The notes under the pieces: generated by a model | What the model saw: only the letters and a program-made list of their open reading frames with translations | Database searches by the model: none | What the model was told of the DNA's origin: nothing | Made by a program: the position numbers and the translations under genes | Assembly (NCBI RefSeq): GCF_048751585.1 | Contig: NZ_JAZHOB010000013.1 | Coordinates: 1-64,000, forward strand | Origin: G025836975 sp048751585 | GTDB taxonomy: Bacteria > Pseudomonadota > Gammaproteobacteria > Burkholderiales > Burkholderiaceae_B | Reading direction: 5' to 3' | DNA: 64,000 nt | Shown: positions 7,743-17,431 of the stretch, piece by piece | Layout: each line of letters opens with the position of its first letter | Numbering within the stretch: the stretch's first letter is position 1

Positions 7743-8519
7743 ATGAAACGACTTGCTGTATTCGCCGCCGCCTGCGTGATAGCCCTGCCCGTCTATGCGC
7801 AAACGGTCGCCACCGTGAATGGCCAGTCCATTTCACAAGAAAAACTGGATCAGTTCGTGGCCCTGCTGATCGCCCAGGGCGCGCAGGACACGCCCGAGCT
7901 GCGTACGCAGGTCAAGCAGGAAATGGTCAACCGCCTGGTCGCCGTGCAGGCTGCTGAAAAAGCGGGCATCGACAAGCAGGCCGACGTCAAGCAGGAAATC
8001 GAACTGGCACGCCAGAGCATCCTGGTTCGCGCCCTGATGGCCGACCACCTGAAAAAGAATCCGGTTACCGACGCGAAGATACAAGCGGAATACGACCAGA
8101 TCAAAAAGGAACAGGCCGGCAAGCAGGAATACAAGCTGCGCCACATCCTGGTCAAGGACCAGAAAGCCGCCGAAGACCTGACTGCGTCGATCAAGGCCAA
8201 GAAGGTAACGTTTGAAGCGGCCGCCAAGAAGGATTCGCTGGATCCAGGCAGCGGCAAGAACGGCGGCGAACTGGGCTGGGGCCCCGCCACCAACTACGTG
8301 CCCGAATTCGCCGAGGCGGTGCAGAAGCTGAAGAAGGGCCAGATGACGGACAAGCCGGTGCAAACGCAATTCGGCTGGCACATCATCCAGGTTGAAGACA
8401 CACGCGATGTGAAATTCCCTGATCTGGCCGAAGTGAAGCCGCAGATTGAAGAAATGATGCGGCAGCAGCAGTTGGCCGAGTTTCAGCAGAAGCTGATCAA
8501 GGACGCAAAAATCAAGTAA
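7743..8519 (+). CDS. Periplasmic parvulin-type peptidyl-prolyl isomerase/foldase
   Basis: A 258-residue protein with a Sec signal peptide (MKRLAVFAAACVIALPVYAQ), an N-terminal SurA/PrsA-like helical chaperone region, and a PpiC rotamase domain around residues 133-222. Diagnostic stretches are LRHILVKDQKAAEDL, GELGWGPATNYVPEFAEAV and KPVQTQFGWHIIQVEDTR. It probably assists folding of exported proteins. AAAGGAATTAC provides a good ribosome site. A terminator follows at 8529, closing the msrB-yciB-bolA-ppi run. Confidence 0.92.
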   Translation: MKRLAVFAAACVIALPVYAQTVATVNGQSISQEKLDQFVALLIAQGAQDTPELRTQVKQEMVNRLVAVQAAEKAGIDKQADVKQEIELARQSILVRALMADHLKKNPVTDAKIQAEYDQIKKEQAGKQEYKLRHILVKDQKAAEDLTASIKAKKVTFEAAAKKDSLDPGSGKNGGELGWGPATNYVPEFAEAVQKLKKGQMTDKPVQTQFGWHIIQVEDTRDVKFPDLAEVKPQIEEMMRQQQLAEFQQKLIKDAKIK

Positions 8520-8528
8520 AGGATGGAT

Positions 8529-8553
8529 GGGTGGAGCTTCGCTCCACCTTTCG
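8529..8553 (+). terminator. Rho-independent terminator after the foldase gene
   Basis: GGTGGAGC, loop TTC, GCTCCACC, then TTTCGAT: an 8-bp GC-rich stem with a short T-run, 10 nt after the stop codon. Confidence 0.65.
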
Positions 8554-8693
8554 ATCTCGTCGGCGGCGTACAGGGCTTTATTGCTTCTGTGACGCCGCTT
8601 TTTTGCTTTTGAAGCGTTGCGTTTAAGGCCGCTGGTGCTACGTGGCTGTCGAGACGGCGTGGTTTAGATCTTGGTGTCTCTTGCTGTCGAGAC

Positions 8694-8910
8694 GCCGCAG
8701 GTGGGCGGGTGTGGCGCGGGCCGGCCCGTCAAGCGGTCGCGCCGCTACGCGGCCCGACTCCCCGCATCTGCCTCGTCCAGCCGGGCGTCGGCCGAACTCC
8801 CTACGCTGCGCTCCGGTCAGACAGCGGCCGCCGACCACCCCCGGCCTCCCTTCGTCAGCATGCGGCGCTTGCCGAAGGCCTTGCCCGCGCCACACCCGCC
8901 CACCTGCGGC
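8694..8910 (-). repeat. Long palindromic intergenic element, family 2 copy a
   Basis: The outer helix is a perfect 28-bp inverted repeat (8694-8721 with 8883-8910). The interior contains a helix built from GCCGGG and GTCGGC pairing with GCCGAC and CCCGGC, a small AGCGG/CCGCT hairpin, and on the minus strand the core CTGTCTGACCGG ... GGGAGTTCGGC. That core resembles CTGTCTGAGCCGG ... GGCGAGTTC at the apex of family 1 copy B, so the element may be a diverged relative. 8554-9368 contains no convincing gene; it holds this element, the family 3 element at 9064-9285 and a short 7-bp tandem repeat. Confidence 0.7.
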
Positions 8911-9063
8911 TGCATCGTAGTCAATTGGAATAGCACGCTTCCTAAGTGATCGGCTTACATGGTTGCCACGCGTTGCTACGAATCGGCACTTCATAAACCG
9001 CTATCGTTGAACATACCTATCACACGCCCTTGTACTTGGACCGTGGATGATCACACTTATTCA

Positions 9064-9285
9064 GGTCCGTGTGCCTGGGCCCCAGACAGGCGGTTCGCAG
9101 GCGCCGCTCGATTGTGCGGAATCGAGGATGCAAGGACGCGTTGTTCGAGCGGGACGTTTTCGGACAGCCGGTGGCTGTCCGACCCGCGAGTTCGCGGACG
9201 CCTCGATTCCGTGCGATCGGGCGGGAAGTCATGGCTTGCCATGACCGCATGCGCTTAGCCTGGCTGGGGCCCAGGCACACGGACC
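9064..9285 (+). repeat. 222-nt multi-helix element, family 3 copy a
   Basis: The outer helix is a perfect 22-bp repeat (9064-9085 with 9264-9285). The inner helix is 19 bp with three G-U pairs (9109-9127 with 9201-9219). Further hairpins are CGGACAGCC-GGT-GGCTGTCCG, CGCGAGTTCGCG and GTCATGGC-TT-GCCATGAC. It is about 96% identical, without gaps, to 13400-13621. It shares GCGAGTTC with family 1. It lies 153 nt from family 2 copy a in a convergent intergenic region. Confidence 0.85.
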
Positions 9286-9306
9286 GGGGCAAGAACCGAG
9301 TAAGAA

Positions 9307-9332
9307 CCAAGAGCCAAGAGCCAAGAGCCAAG
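9307..9332. repeat. Short tandem repeat, 7-bp unit
   Basis: CCAAGAG is repeated three times plus a partial CCAAG unit, just outside the family 3 element. It is a simple-sequence tract in noncoding DNA with no evident role. Confidence 0.6.
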
Positions 9333-9368
9333 CAAGTGATCACATCACACGCTGAAGCAGAAAAACCG

Positions 9369-10085
9369 CTAAGCCAGATACGCCTGTATCCGTTCCTTCA
9401 AACCCGGCACCGACAGCGAACGGACCAGCATCGCCATGTCCCTATCGTAGTCGTGGTCCGCCAGCGCTTCGTACAACATCGCACGCGCCACGGGGCTCAG
9501 GTTTACTGACGTATCCAACGCCGCCTTCACGATCTCCGGCCAGTCGCCCTTCTCCGCGACCTGCGTGGCAAACTCCATGGCCTGTGCCTGGACCGCATCG
9601 AAGGTTTCCGAGCTGTCCAGAATCTGAGTGGCTTTTTGCACACCCACCAGGGCGGCAAACCGCGTGCTGCCCAGCACCAGGCCAAACTTCAGCCCGGGCA
9701 TGCGGAATGTGGCGTCCGGCGTGCATATCCGCCAATTGCATGCGGCGAACAGGTCCACGCCGGCGCCGAAGTTCCGTCCATGCGCCAGTGCGACCGTCAG
9801 CACGGGCGACGTTCCCAGCCTTTGCAACAGCTGCTGGATGCGGACGAACCGCCAGCATGTCTGGGCATGCGTTTCGTCTTCGATGCCCGTAAAGTCGAAG
9901 CCCGCCGAAAAATTCTTGCCATTGCCTTCCAGAACGACGAGCCGCAAGGAACTTCCTTCGGCGGCATTGAGCGCAGCGTGCAACTCTTCAACCAACTCCG
10001 CGGAAAGAGCATTTCTTTTCTCGGGCCGATTCAGCTTTATGTGCAATACCGCTGCATCCTGCGTGACGATTTCAAGACTATTCAT
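9369..10085 (-). CDS. Crotonase-fold enoyl-CoA hydratase/isomerase family protein, lacking the usual catalytic glutamates
   Basis: A 238-residue protein with crotonase features: RPEKRNALSAELVEEL near the N-terminus, the CoA-binding/oxyanion segment NFSAGFDFTGI, and GRNFGAGVDLFAACNWRI. Where enoyl-CoA hydratase has two catalytic glutamates (GGGxELA and FGxPE), this protein has Asp111 (GAGVDLF) and Gly131 (FRMPGLKFG). It is therefore probably not a standard hydratase; isomerase, hydrolase or decarboxylase chemistry is possible. Its start overlaps the CoA-transferase stop by 8 bp, so the two are co-translated and likely act on the same acyl-CoA. Confidence 0.85.
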   Translation of the reverse strand: MNSLEIVTQDAAVLHIKLNRPEKRNALSAELVEELHAALNAAEGSSLRLVVLEGNGKNFSAGFDFTGIEDETHAQTCWRFVRIQQLLQRLGTSPVLTVALAHGRNFGAGVDLFAACNWRICTPDATFRMPGLKFGLVLGSTRFAALVGVQKATQILDSSETFDAVQAQAMEFATQVAEKGDWPEIVKAALDTSVNLSPVARAMLYEALADHDYDRDMAMLVRSLSVPGLKERIQAYLA

Positions 10086-11241
10086 CCCGCAGCTCCTTGG
10101 CGGCCAGGGATGCTTTCAGCTCCGCAGTGTGTTCTCCCAGCGCGGGCGGCCGCAAGCACGCTTGCGGGGTTTGGCCATTGAAGCGGATCGGAGACATGAA
10201 GCTGCGCGTCATTTGGCCATTCGGCAGCTCAAGCTCTTGCACCCAGTCCATATGCTGAACCTGTGGGTCGTCAAGGATTTCAGAATAGGAGTTGATGGGG
10301 GCGCATGGTACGCCGGCGGCCCTGAATACTTCCAGCCAATGCTCGCTGCCCTCGTTCTGGAAAACGTCCTCGAGTATCTGCAGAAGTTCACCTTGATTCT
10401 TGGCGCGGTCGCCAGGCGATCCAAACCGGTTGTCGTCCAATAGGTCGGTCCGCGCTATGGCGTGGCATACATTGCTCCAGAGGGCATTGTTGCCCGCTGC
10501 CATCCCGAAATAGCCATCGCGGCAGCGAAAAACCTGGTATGGCGCATTCCTGGGATGCGCCGAACCCAACTTCCGGGGATTCTTGCCGCTGCCGAAGTAC
10601 TCGGAAGTTTGCAAAGCGGCAATGGCAAGGGACGAACCCAGCATGGACACGTCGATATGCATGCCTTTACCAGTCGATTCGACCTGGCGCAATGCGCTGA
10701 CTGCGGAAAAGGCGGCATAGAGCCCGGTTGCGAAATCGGAAACCGGAACCCCGCATTTGACGGGAGGCCCATCGGGCGTGCCGGTGACGCTCATGATGCC
10801 GCTCATCGCCTGCATGGTCAGGTCGAAGCCCCCTTCCTGGGATCGCGGGCCTGTTTGGCCATAAGCGGAGAGAGAGCAATAGACAAGCCGGGGATTGATT
10901 TTTTTCAGGTCTTCGTAACCCAGGCCCAGCCTGTCCATGACGCCCGGGCGGTTGTTCTCGATCAGGATATCGGCCGTGCCGACCAGCTGCAGCACAAACG
11001 ATATGTCGACCGGATCCTTCAGGTTGGCGGTGACCGACTTTTTATTCCGATTAAGGGATGCGAAGTTCTCGCTATAGCCTTCGGTCAACGGCGGCCAGCT
11101 GCGCAGGGTGTCGCCACCCTGCGGATTTTCAACCTTGATGACTTCAGCTCCCATATCGGCTAATAGCATTCCGCAAAACGGACCTGCTGCCACATTACAT
11201 ACTTCCAGGACCGTAATTCCTGCCAGGGGTTTGCTAGACAT
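10078..11241 (-). CDS. Class III (CaiB/BaiF family) CoA-transferase
   Basis: A 387-residue enzyme expected to move CoA between an acyl-CoA and a free carboxylic acid. It opens PLAGITVLEVCNVAAGPFCGMLLADMGAEVIKVENPQGGDTLR, the typical family N-terminus, and has SLNRNKKSVTANLKDP, ENNRPGVMDRLGLGYEDL, and GGFDLTMQAMSGIMSVTG containing the aspartate that carries the covalent intermediate in this family. It lies between a Bug receptor and a crotonase, suggesting uptake, CoA activation and further conversion of one organic acid. The acid is unknown. Confidence 0.92.
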   Translation of the reverse strand: MSSKPLAGITVLEVCNVAAGPFCGMLLADMGAEVIKVENPQGGDTLRSWPPLTEGYSENFASLNRNKKSVTANLKDPVDISFVLQLVGTADILIENNRPGVMDRLGLGYEDLKKINPRLVYCSLSAYGQTGPRSQEGGFDLTMQAMSGIMSVTGTPDGPPVKCGVPVSDFATGLYAAFSAVSALRQVESTGKGMHIDVSMLGSSLAIAALQTSEYFGSGKNPRKLGSAHPRNAPYQVFRCRDGYFGMAAGNNALWSNVCHAIARTDLLDDNRFGSPGDRAKNQGELLQILEDVFQNEGSEHWLEVFRAAGVPCAPINSYSEILDDPQVQHMDWVQELELPNGQMTRSFMSPIRFNGQTPQACLRPPALGEHTAELKASLAAKELRDE

Positions 11242-11294
11242 GCTGTTATACCTTTATGCAACTTTGCGGCCGGATTTTCCTTTCCGGCCCATAT

Positions 11295-12320
11295 TTAATT
11301 GATCTTGATATTCGCCTGCTTGGCAAGCGCTTTCCACATTGGCACTTCAGTCTTTATGACCTGATCCAATTCCGCAGGGGTGCCGCCGACGGCAACCGCT
11401 CCCTGTGCCAGGAACGCATCCTGTATTTTTTTATCTTTGGCCGCCGCCGCAACGGCAGCCTGGATTTTATTGATGATTTCCGGTGGCGTGTTGGCTGGCG
11501 CGAACATCGCATACCACGAATCCACATTGAAGCCGCTGATGGTTTCCGAGACGGATGGCACATCGGGAAGAACAGGAGTGCGGTCCTTGGTAGAGACAGC
11601 CAGCGCCTTCAGACGACCGCCTTTGATATGCTGCGTAACCGAGGGCAACGAAACCCACAGCAAAGGTATGGTGCCGCCCAATACGTCTATCGTTGCGGGA
11701 CCGCCGCCCCGATAAGGAATATGCGTAAGATTCAGGCCGGTCTTCATTTTGAAGAGCTCGCCCGCAATATGGCTGGGAGAACCGGTGCCGGCCGAGCCAT
11801 AGGGAACCTCGTCGGGGTGCTTCTTGCTGTACTCGATCAGTTCCTTCAGCGACGAGGGAGGAAATTTCGGATTGGCCACCAGGATCTGCGGCGCCGAAGC
11901 CACCATCGAAATCGGGCTGAAATCCTTTTCCGTGTCAAACGGCAAGTTGGAGTAAATAGCGGGATTGATCGTGTGGGAAGATAAGGTGATCAACAAGGTG
12001 TAGCCGTCGGGCTTCGCCTTGGCGACGATTGCCGTGCCGATGGTACCGCCCGCGCCGCCTTTGTTCTCCACCACCACCGGTTGCCCCAGGGCCTTGGACA
12101 AGGGATCCTGCAAGATCCGCGCCGACACATCGACGCTACCGCCCGCGGGATATGAAACTATCAGGGTTATCGGCTTGCTCGGATAGGTTTCGGCGCTCGC
12201 CGTCGAGAATGCGGACATGCCAAGGCATCCGCCCATTGCCGCGGCAAAAATAGCGCCCCGTGCCATGCGCCCCAATGGGGAACGGACTGCCTGGCGGGAA
12301 TTACGCGTAGTAATGAACAT
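11295..12320 (-). CDS. Bug-family periplasmic solute receptor (TctC type)
   Basis: A 341-residue exported protein with signal peptide ending SAFSTASAE and the Bug motifs YPSKPITLIVSYPAGGSVDVSARIL, QPVVVENKGGAGGTIGTAIVAKAKPDGYTLLI, VPYGSAGTGSPSHIAGELFK and HIPYRGGGPATIDVLGG. Bug proteins bind small carboxylates; most copies in Alcaligenaceae have no adjacent TctAB membrane genes, and none is seen here. GGAGAC precedes ATG 12320. It is the first gene of a Bug, CoA-transferase and crotonase operon divergent from an IclR regulator. Confidence 0.92.
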   Translation of the reverse strand: MFITTRNSRQAVRSPLGRMARGAIFAAAMGGCLGMSAFSTASAETYPSKPITLIVSYPAGGSVDVSARILQDPLSKALGQPVVVENKGGAGGTIGTAIVAKAKPDGYTLLITLSSHTINPAIYSNLPFDTEKDFSPISMVASAPQILVANPKFPPSSLKELIEYSKKHPDEVPYGSAGTGSPSHIAGELFKMKTGLNLTHIPYRGGGPATIDVLGGTIPLLWVSLPSVTQHIKGGRLKALAVSTKDRTPVLPDVPSVSETISGFNVDSWYAMFAPANTPPEIINKIQAAVAAAAKDKKIQDAFLAQGAVAVGGTPAELDQVIKTEVPMWKALAKQANIKIN

Positions 12321-12429
12321 AGTGTCTCCTTTTTATAATGAACGGACACAGGAATGTCCGCTTTTTCTATGCTTTAGATAGAAAGTTCGATCAGGCACTA
12401 TTTTATGGGTTCTGAAATCTATAACAATG

Positions 12430-12446
12430 ATTCTAAAATACAGAAT
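12430..12446. promoter_or_regulatory. Candidate IclR-family operator
   Basis: ATTCTAAAATACAGAAT (arms ATTCT/AGAAT) lies in the 146-bp divergent region between the Bug operon and the IclR gene, 20 nt before the regulator start. IclR proteins usually bind AT-rich imperfect palindromes in such regions. The assignment is by position and symmetry only. Confidence 0.4.
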
Positions 12447-12466
12447 TCGAATAAGAAAATACGCAT

Positions 12467-13228
12467 ATGAACAATACCCTTCGGGACGGCCTGAGAATCA
12501 TGGATTACCTGGCCTATGCCGATCGCCCCATGTCGCTAACCGAGATTTCAGAAGCATTGGAATTGGGCAAGAGCAAAACGCATCGATTGCTTCAGACCCT
12601 GATTCAGGCCAACTATGCCTTCCAAAGCGAATCTTCGAAATACATGGCATCCATCAAGCTTTGGAAGCTGGGATCCGCCATGCTGCGCCACGCCACTTTG
12701 CGCTCCATGGCGGAAGCGGAGATGCAAAGCTTGATGGAGCAAACCGGGGAAAGCGTGCACTTGTCCGTGCTGGAAGACATGGAAATCGTGTATCTGCACA
12801 AGATAGACAGCGACAACCCCGTGCGCGCATACAGCCAGATTGGCGGCAGGATGCCCGCATTTCAGGTCGCCACCGGAAAAGCCATGCTGGCTTTCAAAAG
12901 CGATTCGGCATTGAAGGAGCTTTACAAGGCTTCGATTGCCAAGGGCTTCGCGCTGCAAAAAAGCGAAGAACAGTGCCTGAATGAAATGAAGGAAATACGC
13001 CAATCCAGAGTCGCCACCAATCGGGGGGAATTTCGGGCGGACGTATATGGCGTAGCCGCCCCTATTTTTGACCGCATCGGCAATGCGATCGCGGCTATCG
13101 GCGTTTCCGGACCCGCGCATCGCTTCAGCGCCGACCGGCTGGATTTTTTTGCTAGCCAAGTCAAACGCAGCTCCGAATTTATTGCCGACAAGCTATTCGG
13201 GCAGCCCCGGAATAGCCCCTGGCCATGA
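12467..13228 (+). CDS. IclR family transcriptional regulator
   Basis: A 253-residue DNA-binding regulator. The N-terminal winged helix-turn-helix is LRIMDYLAYADRPMSLTEISEALELGKSKTHRLLQTLIQANY. The C-terminal effector-binding domain includes GESVHLSVLEDMEIVYLHKID, FQVATGKAMLAF and VYGVAAPIFDRIGNAIAAIGVSGP. Its divergent placement makes it the likely regulator of the Bug, CoA-transferase and crotonase operon, with the organic acid or its CoA ester as a possible effector. The ribosome site is weak (AAGAAAA). Confidence 0.92.
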   Translation: MNNTLRDGLRIMDYLAYADRPMSLTEISEALELGKSKTHRLLQTLIQANYAFQSESSKYMASIKLWKLGSAMLRHATLRSMAEAEMQSLMEQTGESVHLSVLEDMEIVYLHKIDSDNPVRAYSQIGGRMPAFQVATGKAMLAFKSDSALKELYKASIAKGFALQKSEEQCLNEMKEIRQSRVATNRGEFRADVYGVAAPIFDRIGNAIAAIGVSGPAHRFSADRLDFFASQVKRSSEFIADKLFGQPRNSPWP

Positions 13229-13399
13229 ACCAGGCATAGCCGCAGGACCAGCAGCCAAGGGCTGGCCCGCCGCAGCGACGCCCCATTCCGCAGGCCAAGC
13301 AGGCCCATTCCACGCAGCAATGCAGCGAAGCGGCGATGCAGCAAACAGCTATCCCGACCATTCACCGTAGCCCGGATCGTGGATACATACCCCTATCCA

Positions 13400-13621
13400 G
13401 GCCCGTGTGCGTGGGCCCCAGCCGGGCGGTTCGCAGGCGCCGCTCGATTGCACGGAATCGAGGATGCAAGGACGCGTTGTTCGAGCGGGACGTTTTCGGA
13501 CAGCCGGTGGCTGTCCGACCCGCGAGTTCGCGGACGCCTCGATTCCGTGCAGTCGGGCGGGAAGTCATGGCTTGCCATGACCGCATGCGCTTAGCCTGGC
13601 TGGGGCCCAGGCACACGGGCC
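13400..13621 (+). repeat. 222-nt multi-helix element, family 3 copy b
   Basis: An ungapped homologue of 9064-9285 with about nine substitutions. The outer helix (13400-13421 with 13600-13621) carries T-to-C on one arm and A-to-G on the other at the same pair. The inner 19-bp helix keeps every pair while changing two G-U pairs to Watson-Crick pairs. One outer-stem mismatch is introduced. It lies between the IclR gene and edd, both on the plus strand. The rest of 13229-13878 holds no gene; 13640-13878 is an AT-rich promoter region for edd. Confidence 0.85.
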
Positions 13622-13816
13622 GGGGCAAGAACCATCGATCCCTCCGCTCGAACCCCATAAGAAAAAATAGTAAAACTACATAAAAAAACAAACCCAGTGA
13701 TTACACCCATCATTGCCGTACACCCTGTGCAACTGACATTACCCTCCAACTACAAAAACACAGCCATTTCTCAAGCAAACAAGCCCACCATTACGCTCCT
13801 AACATTGCCCATAATA

Positions 13817-13831
13817 TGTAGTTAAACTACA
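13817..13831. promoter_or_regulatory. Probable HexR operator upstream of edd
   Basis: TGTAGTTAAACTACA is a perfect palindrome (centre on one base) of the form TGTA-N7-TACA, 47 nt before the edd start and overlapping an ATAATAT sequence that could be a -10 element. Published HexR sites in gammaproteobacteria are TGTAATTAAATTACA-like. A second site of the same form precedes zwf (30507-30521), and a HexR-like protein is encoded at 33674-34519. Confidence 0.75.
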
Positions 13832-13878
13832 ATACCACCTCAAGCAGCCCGTCACCCTCACCGGAGGAGCACATCGTC

Positions 13879-15729
<1,851 letters not shown>

Positions 15730-15743
15730 CGAGCAATGAACAA

Positions 15744-16364
15744 ATGAATGCACTTGAACTGCTGGAACAAAGCCCCGTCATGCCGGTCATTGTCATCAAG
15801 GACATCGACACGGCCGTGGAACTGGCGCAGGCCCTGGTGGCGGGCGGCGTGCGCAGCCTGGAAATCACCTTGCGCTCCGATACCGCGCTGCAAGCCATCA
15901 GCCTAATCAGCCAATCAGTTCCTGACGCCCTGGTCGGCGTAGGCACGGTACGCAGCGCCAAACAGCTTGAGGCCGCCGTCGCCGCGGGCGCCCGCTTCGG
16001 CGTCAGCCCCGGCCTGACCGCCGAGATCGCGCAGGCCGCGCGTACCTCCGGCATTCCCTTCCTGCCGGGCGTGGCCACCGCATCCGAATCCATGTATGCG
16101 GCCGACCAGGGATTTACCGTGCAGAAGCTGTTCCCGGCCGAAGCGGTGGGTGGCGTGGCATTGCTCAAGGCCTTGCAAGGCCCTCTGCCCGATATCGTGT
16201 TTTGCCCAACCGGCGGAATCAATGCCGCCAATGCCGGGCAGTATCTGGCATTGTCCAATGTGAAATGCGTGGGCGGATCGTGGCTGACACCCGAAGCGGC
16301 GGTCGCCGGCCGGCAATGGGACGAGATCACGCGCCTGGCGAAACAGGCCTGCGCGATCCGCTAA
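15744..16364 (+). CDS. eda: 2-keto-3-deoxy-6-phosphogluconate (KDPG) aldolase
   Basis: A 206-residue class I aldolase that splits KDPG into pyruvate and glyceraldehyde-3-phosphate. The Schiff-base lysine is in FTVQKLFPAEAVGG, the general-base glutamate in RSLEITLRSDTAL, and the phosphate-binding segment in FCPTGGINAANAGQYLAL. The start is ATG 15744, 14 nt after edd; the frame extends upstream into edd but MNALELLEQSPVMPV is the family N-terminus. It converges with kguD, whose stop is 30 nt away. Confidence 0.96.
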   Translation: MNALELLEQSPVMPVIVIKDIDTAVELAQALVAGGVRSLEITLRSDTALQAISLISQSVPDALVGVGTVRSAKQLEAAVAAGARFGVSPGLTAEIAQAARTSGIPFLPGVATASESMYAADQGFTVQKLFPAEAVGGVALLKALQGPLPDIVFCPTGGINAANAGQYLALSNVKCVGGSWLTPEAAVAGRQWDEITRLAKQACAIR

Positions 16365-16394
16365 AGACGGCCGCTGGCTTGACGCGGGCGCGGC

Positions 16395-17375
16395 TTACGT
16401 CGCGGCGCCCGCCGTGTCGTAAGCCGCCAGCGGCTTCTTGCCTTGCAAGGCAAGAAGCAGGTTGTCGACGGCCATCACCGCCATCGCCTGCCGGGTTTCA
16501 TGCGTAGCCGAGCCGATATGCGGCAAGGGCAGCACTTTAGGGTGATCGCGCAGCGGCGAATCCTGCGGCAAGGGCTCGATATCGAACACATCCAGGCCCG
16601 CGGCGCGCAAGCGGTCCTGATCCAGGGCATCCAACAGCGCCGTTTCCTGCACGATGGGACCGCGCGCGCCGTTGATCAGTATGGCACCGGGCTTCATCAA
16701 CGCAAATTCCTTCGGGCCCAGCATGCCCTCGGTCTGCGCGGTCAGGGGCAGCACCACCACAATGAAGTCGGACTGCCGCAGCAACTCGTCCAGCGTCGCG
16801 GCATGCGCCTTGCCGTCCGGCAAACCGCTGGCGACCGGAGTGCGCGTGTGATACAGCACCGGCATATTGAAGCCCAGAGCCGCGCGCTGGGCCAGCGCCT
16901 GGCCGATACGGCCGTAGCCCAATATGCCCAGCGTCTTGCCATGCACGTCCCAACCGTATAAGTCCTGGCCGATACTGCGCTTCCAACGGCCTTGCTGCAC
17001 ATACCGGCCCAGCTCCAGGATGCGGCGGCTGGTGGCAAGCATCATGGCGAAGAGCAGATCGGCCACGGTCTCGGTAAGAACGCCCGGGGTGTGGCACAGG
17101 ACGATGCCACGACGATGCAAGGCATCGAGTTGGTATTTATCGACACCCACGGAAATACTGGAGACGACCTCCAGATGCGGCGCACGTGCCAACACCGCCT
17201 CGTCTATAGGGTAGCTGGAACCGATCAGGCCCTGGGCCTGCGGCAAAGCGTCCAAAAAGGCTTGCTCCTGCCCGGCAACGCGCGGGTCGGCCACCACGAC
17301 ATCGTGTTCCCGCCGTATCCGCTCCAATTGCTCGTCCGGCAAGGCCCGGTAAACCAATACCTGCTTTCGATTCAT
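16395..17375 (-). CDS. kguD: 2-ketogluconate-6-phosphate reductase (D-2-hydroxyacid dehydrogenase family)
   Basis: A 326-residue NAD(P)-dependent enzyme. The Rossmann motif is GILGYGRIGQALAQRAA. The catalytic triad is in NGARGPIV (Arg), DVFDIEP (Glu) and PHIGSATHETR (His). It resembles glyoxylate/2-ketogluconate reductases. Its position behind the KguK-like kinase and KguE-like protein points to reduction of 2-keto-6-phosphogluconate to 6-phosphogluconate, the substrate of the convergent edd-eda operon. A general 2-keto-D-gluconate or glyoxylate reductase is the alternative reading. Confidence 0.85.
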   Translation of the reverse strand: MNRKQVLVYRALPDEQLERIRREHDVVVADPRVAGQEQAFLDALPQAQGLIGSSYPIDEAVLARAPHLEVVSSISVGVDKYQLDALHRRGIVLCHTPGVLTETVADLLFAMMLATSRRILELGRYVQQGRWKRSIGQDLYGWDVHGKTLGILGYGRIGQALAQRAALGFNMPVLYHTRTPVASGLPDGKAHAATLDELLRQSDFIVVVLPLTAQTEGMLGPKEFALMKPGAILINGARGPIVQETALLDALDQDRLRAAGLDVFDIEPLPQDSPLRDHPKVLPLPHIGSATHETRQAMAVMAVDNLLLALQGKKPLAAYDTAGAAT

Positions 17376-17431
17376 TTTCGTGGACTCCCCAATAAACAGA
17401 CATGTCGGCGCCCGGCGGCCCGAACTCGGGT

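Noticed and set aside
8694..8910. A small-protein gene inside the palindromic element (several 60-118 codon frames)
   Set aside because: All six frames are open mainly because of GC-rich inverted repeats; none has a ribosome site or recognisable motif.
9307..9332. The CCAAGAG tandem tract as a CRISPR-like array
   Set aside because: The units are 7 bp with no spacers; it is a simple tandem repeat.
9064..13621. The two near-identical 222-nt elements as ends of a composite transposon carrying the Bug operon and IclR gene
   Set aside because: They are direct repeats, but there is no transposase, no terminal target duplication that I can see, and related elements occur elsewhere without bracketing genes. 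Recombination between them remains possible.
13663..13680. AATAGTAAAACTACA as another HexR site upstream of edd
   Set aside because: Only one half-site (TACA) fits; the left half reads AATA instead of TGTA. The perfect site at 13817-13831 is enough to explain control.
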